This document shows, piece by piece, positions 1 to 13,800 of a DNA stretch of 64,000 bases (position 1 is the stretch's first letter; the number at the start of each line of letters is the position of its first letter). The position numbers and the translations under genes were made by a program. Source of the stretch: Glebionis coronaria (lineage: Eukaryota > Streptophyta > Magnoliopsida > Asterales > Asteraceae); contig CM046875.1 in NCBI GenBank assembly GCA_025667525.1, positions 201,042,125 to 201,106,124 of the forward strand, given 5' to 3'. A model generated the notes under the pieces. The model ran no database searches. It had not been told where the DNA came from and was given only the letters and a program-made list of their open reading frames with translations.

Positions 1-3000
1 TTCATAGAGTTTTAATAAACCATCAATATAATATCAGTATAAAATTGTTACCGAAAATCATTTTATACAAAACCTTTGTAATAGGCCATAAAATAGCCAA
101 AATCATTTTATACAAATCTTTATCAAAATCATAATATAGGCATTTGCCTTAAAAATCATTGTACGAGCCAATGCCGTAAAAACATCATACAATACGTCTT
201 ATGACGTTGTATAAAATCAAATAAAAACCGTTATATGAATATGGTTATGAAAACCAAAATACAATCATAATATCAATAGTATGACCCTGTATTGCTAGTC
301 AGGCAATACATCGTAATTCGGAGCGTCTATTAGTATTTCGTTAATTCGGATTATTATAAGCCGCATGACATTGATACCTTACTAAACCAACAACGGGTAG
401 CTAACCCGATACCAATTTTGCCCATCTAAAGTAGCGTGTCGTCACAAAGGTCACGCTATGGAAATCTTCTCATACATTAATTCGCTTACCAATCAATGTG
501 GCACGACGGGGATCAACCGTCAAGGCGCGAACTGGGGTGATCGTCCCCAAATAGTACTATTAAATGCATAAGCGTCTACCAACTCCCGGTAGTTCACAAT
601 TCATGCTAATGGGACTTTTAGTGACATAACCTAACTTTAATAATCCATTTTATTTCATCTATCGGGTCCATTAATCATTTATCGGGTCATACAATCGGGT
701 CATTCAATCATTCGGGTCCAAAATCAATAAACAAACAATCGGGACAAATGGTGTCCTATTTTATAAAAACTAACATGTTATCTCCCTCGCGGGTTTATAA
801 AACATTTATAAAACATTTAAAAGAGTGCGAGGCTATGAACTTACGTTGATGTGAGAAGGCGGGTTGCCGGCAATTCGGACGTACGGTACGAGCTTCAATC
901 ACGGAAACCTAGACAAATAATACTCGGTCTTAGACGTTTGTCCAATGACTTTATAAAAATATGAATTATGTATACATATGATGATTATATATATATATGA
1001 TGATCAAGTGGGTTTACATATTCTCGTTTACTCATTTTAGTGTTATACGTTGATAACTTTTATACTAGTTTACTAGTTTTACTCGTTTACGTGTCTTAAG
1101 TCCAACAAGCTTATTATAAGTTATTTAACTTATTTTAATCCATTTTGTACCTACATTATTAGTATGTATACTTTCCAAGTTGGGACTAAATGGGTTAAGC
1201 CCAATAGGTTCTTTTTACAAGTTTTTATCCTATTTAGTCCATTTATTAGTCCAATATGTTTATTTAACTTGTTAATGTCTGTATGCCCTATAGTTCGGGT
1301 TTTATCGGTTTTTACTTGTTATACATGTCTATATATCAGTATATAAGTTTTATAAAGTTTTCATTAGACGGGTCCAACCATCTAAGTTTTATTTAACAAA
1401 AACGTTAATTTTACGGCAATAGCCGAAAAAGTCATAAAAATCATATTTATAGTTTTTATTACTTATAAACATTATTTCACCACCATTTATATAATTTATC
1501 CATTTGATTAACCTTATATATATATATTTATATAAATAAGTTTTATAAGTTAGTGGCTTTTTATTTTACATTTTATATATTAAAATGTGAGTGCTTATAT
1601 AATAGTATTATTCTTTAATTTCCAAAAATCTGATTTTTAACTTCATCTTCACCAAAACTGCCATATCTTGAGTTCTACATGGAGATAGAAGCTCAAATTT
1701 TTATCACATAAACTACATGATATGTGCTACATTTAACTCTTTTATAGCTACTGTTGAATCATCCTTTAAGTATTTTCTAAAAATCGTCCAAAACAGTAAC
1801 TTCAGATTTATACCCTAAACTTGTTTTGATCATATCTCACTCATTATTTTGATTCCATTGCATGGCCAACTCTCACATGTGTACAAGACATTTAGCTTAC
1901 TGTAAATGGATCCTACTTCATTATTTCATCAGTTCATAACATGTTTCTTTACTGTTTTATACAGCCATGTAAATTAATCAAGATTTTAACCTTGTTTCAT
2001 ATGGTTTTTCACCTTTTTAATCATGTTTATCAACAACAAATCCCCACATAACATTTTTATCATCATATAATCATCATATAAATATACAATAGGAAATAAA
2101 ATACATGTTTACATAATCAAAATAACATGAAGATGAGGAGGACAATCTTTATACCACCAACTTGATGTAGGTTATGAGTTTGGCATGGTTTTGGATGGAG
2201 AAACTTATGATGCACCAAGACCACCTTCATGACCACCATTCTTCATAGAAACCTTGTGGAAAATCAGCCCTAATACTCCATAGAAACTCCTCCTTTGATG
2301 TTATAACTTACACCAATCTTCATCTTTTTGGATGGAGATTAACATATGTTAATTATAACATATGTTTATGGTTAAATTTTTGTATGAGATGGGTGTTTTG
2401 TGGATCATTTGGGACGGCATAGGTGAGTGAGAGAGAGAGTTTGTGTGTTGATTGCATGGTGAAATGAGTTAGCTAGTTTTAGTTAGTGGTTTTTGTGGGT
2501 GGAATGCTTACATTGTAAGCTAGGACATGTGTTAAGCAAAGTTGTTGCAAAGTTGACACATAAGGTATGTGTTGGTGATGTTAGGCCGCCCCATGTGTAG
2601 TGGGGTGGGATAAATTAGTTTGTCCCATCCCACTAATTTACGGGTATTCCTCGATTCTAGTTTCCTCGATTTGCGTGCCCTCGGGTCGTTTTACGAAAAA
2701 CGTTTTTATAAATTATGAATCAACGGCACAAAACGAATCTAATAAAAATTGTCTCATCAAAAACGGAGTTCGAAAACGTAAATACGTAATCCTAGGGTTT
2801 CCGGTTTAGTCGTAAAGGACGTTAAAATAAAATCGTAAGTCCTAATCTCTTCTCGTAAATTTGTGAGTTTATGAACTAACACAAATTTAAAACTCCAAAA
2901 TAATATTTACGGATAAATTTATTTTCTGAAATGTCGGACTGTCACCAAAGACGGTGTATGTAAACGTAAGCACGTAACGTTGAATCCTCCGGTTTAGACG

Positions 3001-3092
3001 TAGTCGATGCTACTTCAAGAAGTAAATCCAAATTTCTTCCCAAAAATAAGTGAGTTCATATTGTAACATGAAAATAATGTTTTCAAATCACA
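1..3092 (-). mobile_element. Long LTR of a Ty3/gypsy (Tekay/Del-like) element, truncated by the window edge
   Basis: Read on the minus strand this matches the LTRs at 27650-31109 and 36460-39919 over almost all its length, including the CCTCGC/GCGAGG pair (785-790 and 827-832) and the AGTACT block (553-558). Roughly 310 bp of its 3' end lies left of the window. Similarity stops near 3092, where the minus strand reads TGTGA, so a plausible terminus is there, but the first ~50 bp of the other copies are missing. It is either an LTR nested in the neighbouring segment 3093-5162 or the body of a single longer LTR with a different U3. It carries more differences from the other copies than they do from each other. 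No coding sequence. Confidence 0.8.
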
Positions 3093-5162
<2,070 letters not shown>

Positions 5163-6659
5163 TTGATTCAAATAGAATCTTGCTTGTCACCTACCAAGTG
5201 CTATTTGATGTTAACACTAGAAGGATTTCCACCCGTCACTGTGAACACTAAATAGTGTAACTCTGAGTGTTCTGGCAAGATCATACGATAATGCGTAGAG
5301 GCCTGGAACGAGTTTAAGTTCAATTAAGAGATAAACTACTGTTTCTTTCCAGTTTTCACAAGATTGGTTCTTAAAGAACAGCACGTGTCACCTACCATGA
5401 TCTTATTTGATGTTGGATCAAGCAGGATTTCCATTTTCATTGTAATACTTGCGTATCACTCGGATGTTCTGGCAATATTATAGGAATACTACGTAGCACT
5501 CATAAAAATCTCTTACTTTCACAGTTTGTGAAGAAGCAAGGAATAAATGGAAAGTTTCCTAATGAGACTTTTGATGATCTCGTGGTTCTAGACTCGATAG
5601 TGCGTTTTGATTTAGTGAGCGATGGCTGGAGAGGATTGCCACCTATTCAATATCAGTCTATTCGGAGTGAATAAACCAATAGATAACGTGCTGAACTCCG
5701 TGTGATTAAAACAAACATCTTTTTAGAGATATTTGAGTTAGCTGGGATGGGTTGTGCGTTGCATCACTGGGTCCATGATGTCTATCTTCAAATTCTAGAA
5801 TCATTGAAAAAATGATCTCAATAGCATATGTATTGACCCGGTTTCTACCTAAGGTTGTAAGGAGGGCTTCTTTCTTTACACCCTTTATCTTTACAAATTT
5901 TTTCATTATTCAATCCCTTCAATGCTTACCAATACGTCATAACTAGCACCTTGTTGCGATTTTTCTAGTGCTAACTTAAGTACTTGGTCGGCATTCAGCT
6001 ACGTTCACAATCTTTATCCATCTTTCCTAAGGACTACTAATTCTATCTATGGAATTGTCCTTGGGAAGATTCCACCGGTTCTGATGAATCATTGGACTAA
6101 TACCTAATCCTACCACCCTTTTTGTCACCACATCCGTCGTGAATTGAGTGTGTTTTGGGTAAGTATTGTCACCATGAAAAATCCTTGAAAAATCACTTAA
6201 AGCACTTGTGATATAATAATCAAAGTTTTTGTGCCTTAAGTGTTTTGTTCATCAAAAACGCTCCCCCTTAACATGTGCATTACACATATTAAGTTGGTTT
6301 ATCTTTTAAGCCTTTTTCATTGTTTAGCCAAATGATTAAGTCTCTTTAATCCCATTTTCTCCCCTTATCCAAAATGTTAACCATTAATATTTGAGATATT
6401 GAATAGATTAACCGGTCTTTGGGTAATAAAATGAAATTAGATGCTGGCCAAAGAACATATTAATGCTCCCCCTCGAATTAATGAGGGTTAGTTGTAGTGC
6501 TCGAGTATGATATGTTTGAAAGATTTAGAATCTCGAGAGAAATTCTTGAAAAATATCATACTTTCACACTACAACCTGCCACAAAAGCTGATTATACATA
6601 AATTAACATATTCACAGTAATAGACATATGGAGTTGACATGTTATAAGACGATCCATAA
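5163..6659 (-). other. 3' untranslated region of the SIRE-like copia backbone
   Basis: Non-coding sequence downstream (minus sense) of the env-like stop codon. It contains pyrimidine tracts that read as polypurine tracts in the element's sense: CTCCCCCTTA at 6261-6270, CTCCCCCTCG at 6466-6475, and a weaker one around 6357-6366. Multiple polypurine tracts are reported for SIRE-lineage copia elements. The 3' LTR that should follow is not present, because gypsy LTR sequence begins at 5162. A short minus ORF at 5706-5906 has no recognisable family. Confidence 0.6.
5186..5605. repeat. Diverged tandem duplication, period about 211 bp
   Basis: The block beginning GTCACCTACCA at 5186 recurs at 5397. 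Both copies continue through CTTATTTGATGTT-like, AGGATTTCCA, GTTCTGGCAA and ACGTAG-like segments in the same order, with many substitutions. It lies in the copia 3' UTR and looks old. Confidence 0.6.
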
Positions 6660-7495
6660 TTAAATGGATCGTTCCGTGAACCTATGGTGAGCTCCATATG
6701 GTCTTCCACCTACGAATCGTTCCACACTTCGTAGCAACCGGTGCTTCCTTAAAGGTTCCTCGATCTTTTTGATCGCGTACTTAGCTCCCTTTTTGCACTG
6801 GCTTGTCCATGTGTACTTGACTGCTGGAAGCGGTAGGTCGGCATTGAGAACCGTCAGATCATCTCAAACATGCTTGAGCGTACCATCGCTGAATTTGTGC
6901 AGTTCGGAGAATCGCATAAACGGCATGACGCCAGTCTCATTTGGATAAAATATCCCTGCTTCCGGTGTCGTGGTCCCCATGTAAGGCTTCTTGTTCTTGT
7001 GAAAATTACTGAGCGGAGTTGTATGGGGACGTTGCAAGTTTAGCTGCTTTTGATAGCTCACCACTCCAAGTTGAAAATCTTCCACCCGGTTTTGGATGAC
7101 AATTTTTCTTGCATATTGACGAAGGTTGGAGCTCAATGTAATGACAATCTCAGGTAGTAAATGGTCGGCTTTTTCCTGATCCAATAACAACAGAAGATCT
7201 TCGATGTCTTCAAGTTGAAGGTACTGGAGATCACTTTCCTCAATTCGGTATTATTTCTCATTAGTACGTTTGAACACGATTACATTTAAGTAATCATAAC
7301 CGAATACAGTCTGAGTGGTTGCTCCTTGTATGCTTTTAATTCTATGAGCGGAAACAATAGAAGAACCTCTCTTTGGACGATGGAAGTGATTGTAAGCTAA
7401 CCTTTTCTTTGCATTCCAGTGAGAGATGCCAAGTGACGCAAAAGTATCATAAAACTTGAGCAAATTCCTTCTCCATAACGCATCAGGTACTTTAT
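6660..7495 (-). pseudogene. C-terminal part of the SIRE-like env-like (third) ORF, separated by a gypsy insertion
   Basis: Continues the ORF 21436-24848 after the insertion 7496-21435. The frame runs through the target-site duplication: the right side ends W-I-E-D-K and the left side resumes V-P-D-A-L-W. Visible segments include DIEDLLLLLDQEK, VEDFQLGVVSYQKQLNLQRP and LLRSVERFVGGR. I recall these as typical of a conserved long ORF in Asteraceae copia elements, and its function is unknown. In-frame stops near 7251 and 6864 break it, and the terminal stop is TAA at 6660-6662. I see no signal peptide and no clear membrane span. Calling it 'env-like' rests on position downstream of pol, as in SIRE elements, and not on a demonstrated envelope function. 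Confidence 0.7.
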
Positions 7496-7537
7496 TTTAA
7501 CACCCCCAATTTACATTGCGCAGCGGAAAATACACAA

Positions 7538-8138
7538 TGTGGAAACCTTGGTTTCACGAATCTTTAAGCTACTAGGAATGCATCATGTTCATATGATTAG
7601 ATAATCAAAGCGGAATTAGAACACGACACATTAACAAGGTGTTTGGACACAATAACATGAACTAAAACACAAGGATTGCTAATTATATTAATAATCAACA
7701 ACCACTAGACGTGTATACATTGAATCCCACGTCTAGTCAACACACGCTTTTAGGTTTACATTGTGAATATGAGTTATGAAAAACCTAATAACCCTTGGTT
7801 CCTTTTATAGTGTAAGGATTAGGGTTTTACAAGAGACAAGAATGAATAAACATGTGAATCTTCTATTTAAATAACTATATACAGAATATATCCTACATAT
7901 ATATCCAAATAGATGCTTCTAAAGGCTTCTTGTCTACGTTTCTATCAATGCTTACATTGTACATGACAATGCTTGGATTGTACATGACAATGCTTGGATT
8001 GTACATGACAATGCTTGCTTCTATCAACGCTTGATTTGTTCTTGATAATTCTTGGAATACACTTGTCAACGCTTGGATAAATGCCTTCATGTTTTCTTCG
8101 TTTTTGAGTTTCTGCCACATCAACTTTTTGACCCAACA
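7538..8138 (-). repeat. 3' LTR of the nested non-autonomous element
   Basis: 601-bp LTR. At 7949-8012 it has three tandem 21-bp units containing TGTACATGACAATGCTT, against two in the partner LTR. Short ORFs here only reflect the repeats. Confidence 0.93.
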
Positions 8139-10293
8139 ATCTTCCCCTAGTTGATGTCGGCAAAACTCTATGTGTATCTCTTGTAAGTTGTACATGATCT
8201 TCAAATTGATTCCCCTCAAGTGTAGCATGTATGTCTTCCCCTTTTTGTCACATCAACAGGGAAGTAAACAATGTATGCAATCTTGAAGATTCTCCAAATG
8301 TAGCTCTATGTAATGATCTTGAAGAAAAATAAATAAAGTAATCTTGATGTAAAAGTAGAGTAACCCAAACCTATGTTCCATGTCTTGTACGATGTGATGA
8401 AGTATGGGATTAATACAAAAATCCTCATCCTTTGTGAGACACTGAGCACAATAATGTAACTCCTTCAAGTGATAGAAAATATGTGCATAGAGTACCATAA
8501 GAAAGATCACATATTCCTAGATCGTGTATTACTTCATCGTTAACAATGTAAGCACAAACAAGTTACCTTTAAAGTCCATGACTGGAAGTGCACGACTTTA
8601 AGATATGATAGAACACATACTCGCAAAAATCTTCTTCAATCATCAAACTTACCATAAGAATTCTTCCCCTTAAGCCAACAACTTTTCATGACGAATTTTA
8701 ATGGAATAACATATTCATACCATATGTAAAAGCTCAAATTAGATAACTCTTTCGCAAGGCTATCCCGATTACACAGTTTAAAATATCCATCAAATTCTTC
8801 ATGAATTGTTGCTAACTTACTTAAAAATCATTTACTCCTTGTAAAAATATCCGAGCCATAAATATCAACTTGATATTCTGAATAAAAACGGAGATTCCAT
8901 GTACCTTCGTGTGTAAACTCCTCCTTTTTGTGTGTTAAAAACGTACCAATTTTCTCAACAGCAGCTATTCTTTTGTTTTCCAACATCCTCTCTTATCCAA
9001 GATCACTATCAGATGTATTGTCCGATATCGGACAATACTTATCAGCGTTTGGATTCACAAGTATCGGACAACTCATGTCAATGCTATCCTGTCAGCGTTA
9101 ACTTATTTCTTGTCAGCGTCTACCTCACTCTTGTCAGCGTCTGTTCTTGTCAGCTGACGTCATTTGCAACTATAATCTCAACATTGGCCAAATACTACTT
9201 AAGAATTGTCAGGCTGGGTTTAAATGAATATCCACCAGATTATGTAATAATTTAAGTCCAATATTCAGCCCACTAATCCCACGTGAATTCCATTGAACGA
9301 ACCAAAATAAGCTTCGTGATAATTAGAGAACCAAATACCTAAGAGATATAATGATATCCCTGAAAATCAGCCACACTCCATATCTTTATTCCTTCCTAAT
9401 CGTGACTTCCTTGGCAAACCAACAGCTAGATAACTTCCAACTATAGTAGAAACATATATCACGATTTAAGAAAGAAAAAGATCTTTGTGTATACCAGTTC
9501 TTCTGTGACTCAGTAAATGAAGGATTTCATGCAGACAAATCACCACCATAACCTTACACGATCAAAATAATGAATCATGAAGATTTGCTGTAATCAAAGA
9601 AAACACTGAATCTTCACTTTCGTTCAAAACAGCATCTACAAAGTCATCAATCTAGGGTTTGTACAAAACCCTTCAAACAGTAATTACCACAACCACTTAT
9701 GTTAACCGAGCCAAAAACAGAATATCACACGTTTTGTATAAATCGTCTCTATCAGGGGTTCATCATTAATTCTAGGATTAACTCACCAAAGCCTGTAGAG
9801 AACACCATCAACCTTCATAAACTAGGGTTAGGGTTTAATAAAACCCTAGTTTCTTGTGATGATTAATCCCTAGCTGAAATACTCTTAAAACGTCGATATA
9901 GGTTCAAGAACAACCTTAAAAACGACCATAATAGCAGCCAAGAACTCAATTTTCTGTTTAGATTTGAATCTAGGGTTTGTAGAAACCCTAGTTTGATAAG
10001 AAAAAAAAACAGAAATCTTGAATATCATCCAGCTGCTGACTTCAGCGTGCTATAACTTTCTATTGAGGATAGATCTCGACAATCCCTCCGGTGTATATTT
10101 AGATATATGTGTGTAGAACACCCACAAAAAATTTTGTGATGATCCAACGGTCCAATAAAAGTTTATGCCTTCCTTAATACTGCTGCGCACACAAAAACGT
10201 CCAGAAAAACCCTAGACGAATTTTTCTTCTTTTCACCATACACGAACACCTTGTTGGTCCTAGCATCACGAGCCACGAGGCTCTGATACCAAT
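8139..10293 (-). other. Non-coding interior of the nested element, with telobox cluster
   Basis: No family-recognisable ORF. Two features stand out. Repeats of TGTCAGCG(T) occur around 9040-9160 on the plus strand. A cluster of telobox-type AAACCCTA motifs in both orientations lies between about 9650 and 10215, which is the leader side just downstream of the primer site in the element's sense. Teloboxes are known plant promoter and 5'-leader elements. Confidence 0.7.
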
Positions 10294-10873
10294 TGTGGAA
10301 ACCTTGGTTTCATGGATCTTTAAGCTACTAGGAATGCATCATGTTCATATGATTAGATAATCAAAGCGGAATTAGAACACGACACATTAACAAGGTGTTT
10401 AGACACAATAACATGAATTAAAACACAAGGATTGCTAATTATATTAATAATCAACAACCACTAGACGTGTATACATTGAATCCCACGTCTAGTCAACACA
10501 CGCTTTTAGGTTTACATTGTGAATATGAGTTATGAAAAACCTAATAACCCTTGGTTCCTTTTATAGTGTAAGGATTAGGGTTTTACAAGAGATAAGAATG
10601 AATAAGCATGTGAATCTTCTATTTAAATAACTATATACAGAATATATCATGCATATATATCCAAATAGAAGCTTCTAAAGGCTTCTTGTCTACATTTCTA
10701 TCAGTGCTTACATTGTATATGACAATGCTTGGATTGTACATGACAATGCTTGCTTCTGTCAACGCTTGTTTTGTTCTTGACAATGCTTGGAATACACTTG
10801 TCAACGCTTGAACAAATGCCTTCATGTTTTCTTCGTTTTTGAGTTTCTGCCACATCAACTTTTTGACCCAACA
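10294..10873 (-). repeat. 5' LTR of the nested non-autonomous element
   Basis: 580-bp LTR adjoining the primer-binding site at 10279-10293. It differs from 7538-8138 by a few substitutions and by loss or gain of one 21-bp unit. Confidence 0.93.
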
Positions 10874-13800
10874 CACAATTGGGTGTTATTCACAAACTTC
10901 ATATCACAACTCTTTAAATGACTCAAAAACAGTATATTTAGGAATAAATATGGAAATAATTTAAATCAATGTCTAAAACCTTCAATCCTAATTAAAATCA
11001 GTTTAAAAATATATCAGAGTAGCGTACAGGTGTCCCTAGGATCTTAATCAAAACAACAAACCTTTTACCAAAATATTTGACCATTTACTATATGTTTACG
11101 ACAATAGGGAAATAAATCTGTTTTAGACCAAATTACTACAAAAGCAATCCCGCAATCCTTCTCCAGCAAGCTCCGCAAATCAACAACTTCAAGTACCTGA
11201 AATTCATGCTTAAAATCATCAACACAAAGGTTGAGCAAGTCTATAGGTTTTACAAAACATAATTGAACACATCGTAAAAATCATTCACAATTGTTTAATA
11301 GAATTGTGGCCATACAATCTATCAATCAGGTATATCATATTATAGCAGTAGCTATAGAATTGTATTAAGCTCATGACACCGACCCCTTAACTTAGTCACC
11401 CACGCCAAATGTCAGCATGACTAGAAAATTTCCAGTGCCCCTACTAGGGTATTAATTGCAAGAATACCTATTCTCATTCACGTAAAATTATCCTTCCCAG
11501 CGGGTTACTCAGCGTAAAGCCCTGGTCTTAGATAGGGTTGTCAACCCAATAGTACTATTATTAGAATAGGCAGCTATTCCCAACTCGCAACATCAAGTCA
11601 GAAGATAGTTAACGGCTCATGAAGTTAGGGTCTTATGCAATTAGGTACTTATACAATTCATTTCATCAAATGCAACAAAGGCAACATCGCGTCCAACAAT
11701 TACTCATGACATGTGTTCATTTTACTTCAAATAGCATGTATCCCCCTCGCGGGTTTTAAAATCATTAAAACAAGTAGAAAGCGAGGCTATAGACTCACCT
11801 GAAGTAATAGCAGTAGTATGACGATCTTCGACGATAGTTGATGCCCGGTAAACACAAAAACCACAACCTATCAAATAAGGCGCGTTCATCAATAACAACT
11901 CGAGTAAAATCCATACTTAGTAATATCAAACTCAAAATCATAAAATCACAATCAATCAAAAATAAAAATAATACAAGTGACCTTCGATAAAAATCTGCCG
12001 GTACACACCAAATGTACAAGCTCATTTACTCCACTTAAACACATCAAATTTTTATGATACTAATCAGAAACTTCACTTACTACATATAGAAAGGCCTGTT
12101 AAAAACTCATCAAAAGATTTCACATTTAAAGTTCCCTGCCCGACACATCTTTGAACTACAAAAACCGGACAGTTTTACATCAACAATTCATATAGTCTTT
12201 TAACACATTTATTTTTCTCCGTTTATGAAACTAACACTCAACTTTGAAAATAACTCGACATCCTCATACTTAACATTAAAAATAAATCCATGACATATTT
12301 AAAAATCCATTTTATAGTCCCCGAGATTCGATCCAAATATCGACAACAATTATATATTGTGTCGGTACTCGTCTCCCGGTACACGAAATAATCAAACTAA
12401 TGTAACTTTTCGCTCGTTTGGAGCTAGAAGTCCTACCTTATACCAAAACGAAGATAAAAACATCCTCTACAAAAATATCTAATTAGTTCATCTCAAACTC
12501 AAACTCATAGTTTCAGAAAATTAACTTTAATAATCTGTTTAAAAATATATATTTAAAAATCCTTCAAAATTAATTTTTCACCACATTTTAACCCCATTTT
12601 TACCACTATAATCATTCTTACACTACTAGTTTATATCATAACACATTAAATCATCCTAGATGATTAATTCATAAAAACCCAACTAAAAAATATTAACATG
12701 CAATCATAAAAACTAATATATATAAACATAAACACCTACATACAACAACAATTTAAGATCAAACAACAAGATTCTCATCCAAAAATGGGTTTTTCAAAAA
12801 TTTTCATGCATGTGGGAAATTTTCATACCAATGGATAGAGATTGATGAAACTAAGATGGGTCTTTTATTAGAATTAAGAGATTCAAGCTAAATTTTGTGA
12901 AATGGTGATTTTGGTGGTGGTGTGGTTGACGGAAACAAAGAGGAGGGGGGAGGGGAGAGAGAGTTTTCTAGTGGAGTGTGTTTATGTATGTTTTTTTGTG
13001 TGATTTTCCATTTTATATGGGAAAAGTTTAGGGTAGTTTTTGCCAATTGTGATTCTTTTGGACCAAATTGCAAATACTTGTTAAAAAGCGGGAAATGAAT
13101 ATTAGTCACTTTTGAAAATTTTTACGGGTCTCGGGTTTCATAAAAATCTCAAAACTTAAAACGCACACAAAATATGATATTATATAGTCCTGGCACGACT
13201 TAATACGACATTAAAATAAAAAAACGTCAAAATATTAAACATCGACATGTTTAAAATAAAATGTAAAATTTCTCGGGCATCCGTCGATATCGTCATCACT
13301 AATAATCCTCGCAACTCGTCAAAACATAAAAATAAAATTTCAACATCATCCAAATCAAATTACCAATCGTCATAATAATCAACCTCGTCAAAAATTTCTA
13401 AAATATACGTAAAAATATAATTAAATAATGACCACGGTTTTGGGTTGTTACATCATACCCTCCTAAAAGAGAGCGACGTCCCGGCGCTCAACCCGCCTCA
13501 CACTCGCACTTCCTCACTTCTAGAGTCAACGTGACCTCTTATCCTCAAGAGATACTCACGTCTTTTCACCAGTCCAACTCAATTCTTATGATATCACCAT
13601 ATCCACAACTATTACTACACTTCAACTTTCAATTTCACCTTCTATTATGCTAATATTCCTTCATCATTCATACTCCTTCTATATCACTTTCTCAGTTTCA
13701 TTCCTGCCCCAAATACTCTGACAACATACCCCACAACTATGTATGTTCTCAAATTACACCTTTTAACTACTGGTATGACGATTATCATCGCATTAGGATT

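Larger units (their letters stand above)
7538..10873 (-). mobile_element. Non-autonomous LTR retrotransposon (TRIM/LARD-like), 3336 bp, nested in an LTR
   Basis: LTRs at 7538-8138 (601 bp) and 10294-10873 (580 bp) are close to identical. The minus strand starts TGTTGGGTC and ends GGTTTCCACA. The 5-bp duplication CACAA lies at 7533-7537 and 10874-10878. An iMet-type primer site (10279-10293; ATTGGTATCAGAG on the minus strand) follows the 5' LTR, and a polypurine tract (8139-8152) precedes the 3' LTR. The 2.15-kb interior has no recognisable gag or pol, so it must borrow enzymes, presumably from a copia element given the primer-site type. The 21-bp length difference equals one unit of a tandem repeat in the LTR. 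Confidence 0.93.
7496..13452 (-). repeat. 3' LTR of gypsy element no. 1, split by a nested element
   Basis: LTR pieces 7496-7537 and 10874-13452 join into a unit of about 2.6 kb matching 18786-21435. The minus strand starts TGTAACAACCC at 13452. A TATA-like motif (CATATAAAATGG, minus) lies near 13010-13022. The conserved CCTCGC/GCGAGG pair is at 11745-11750 and 11781-11786. The copy at 18786-21435 carries an additional ~36 bp near 19932-19967, absent here and flanked by CCTT repeats, which fits a deletion between short direct repeats. Confidence 0.9.
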
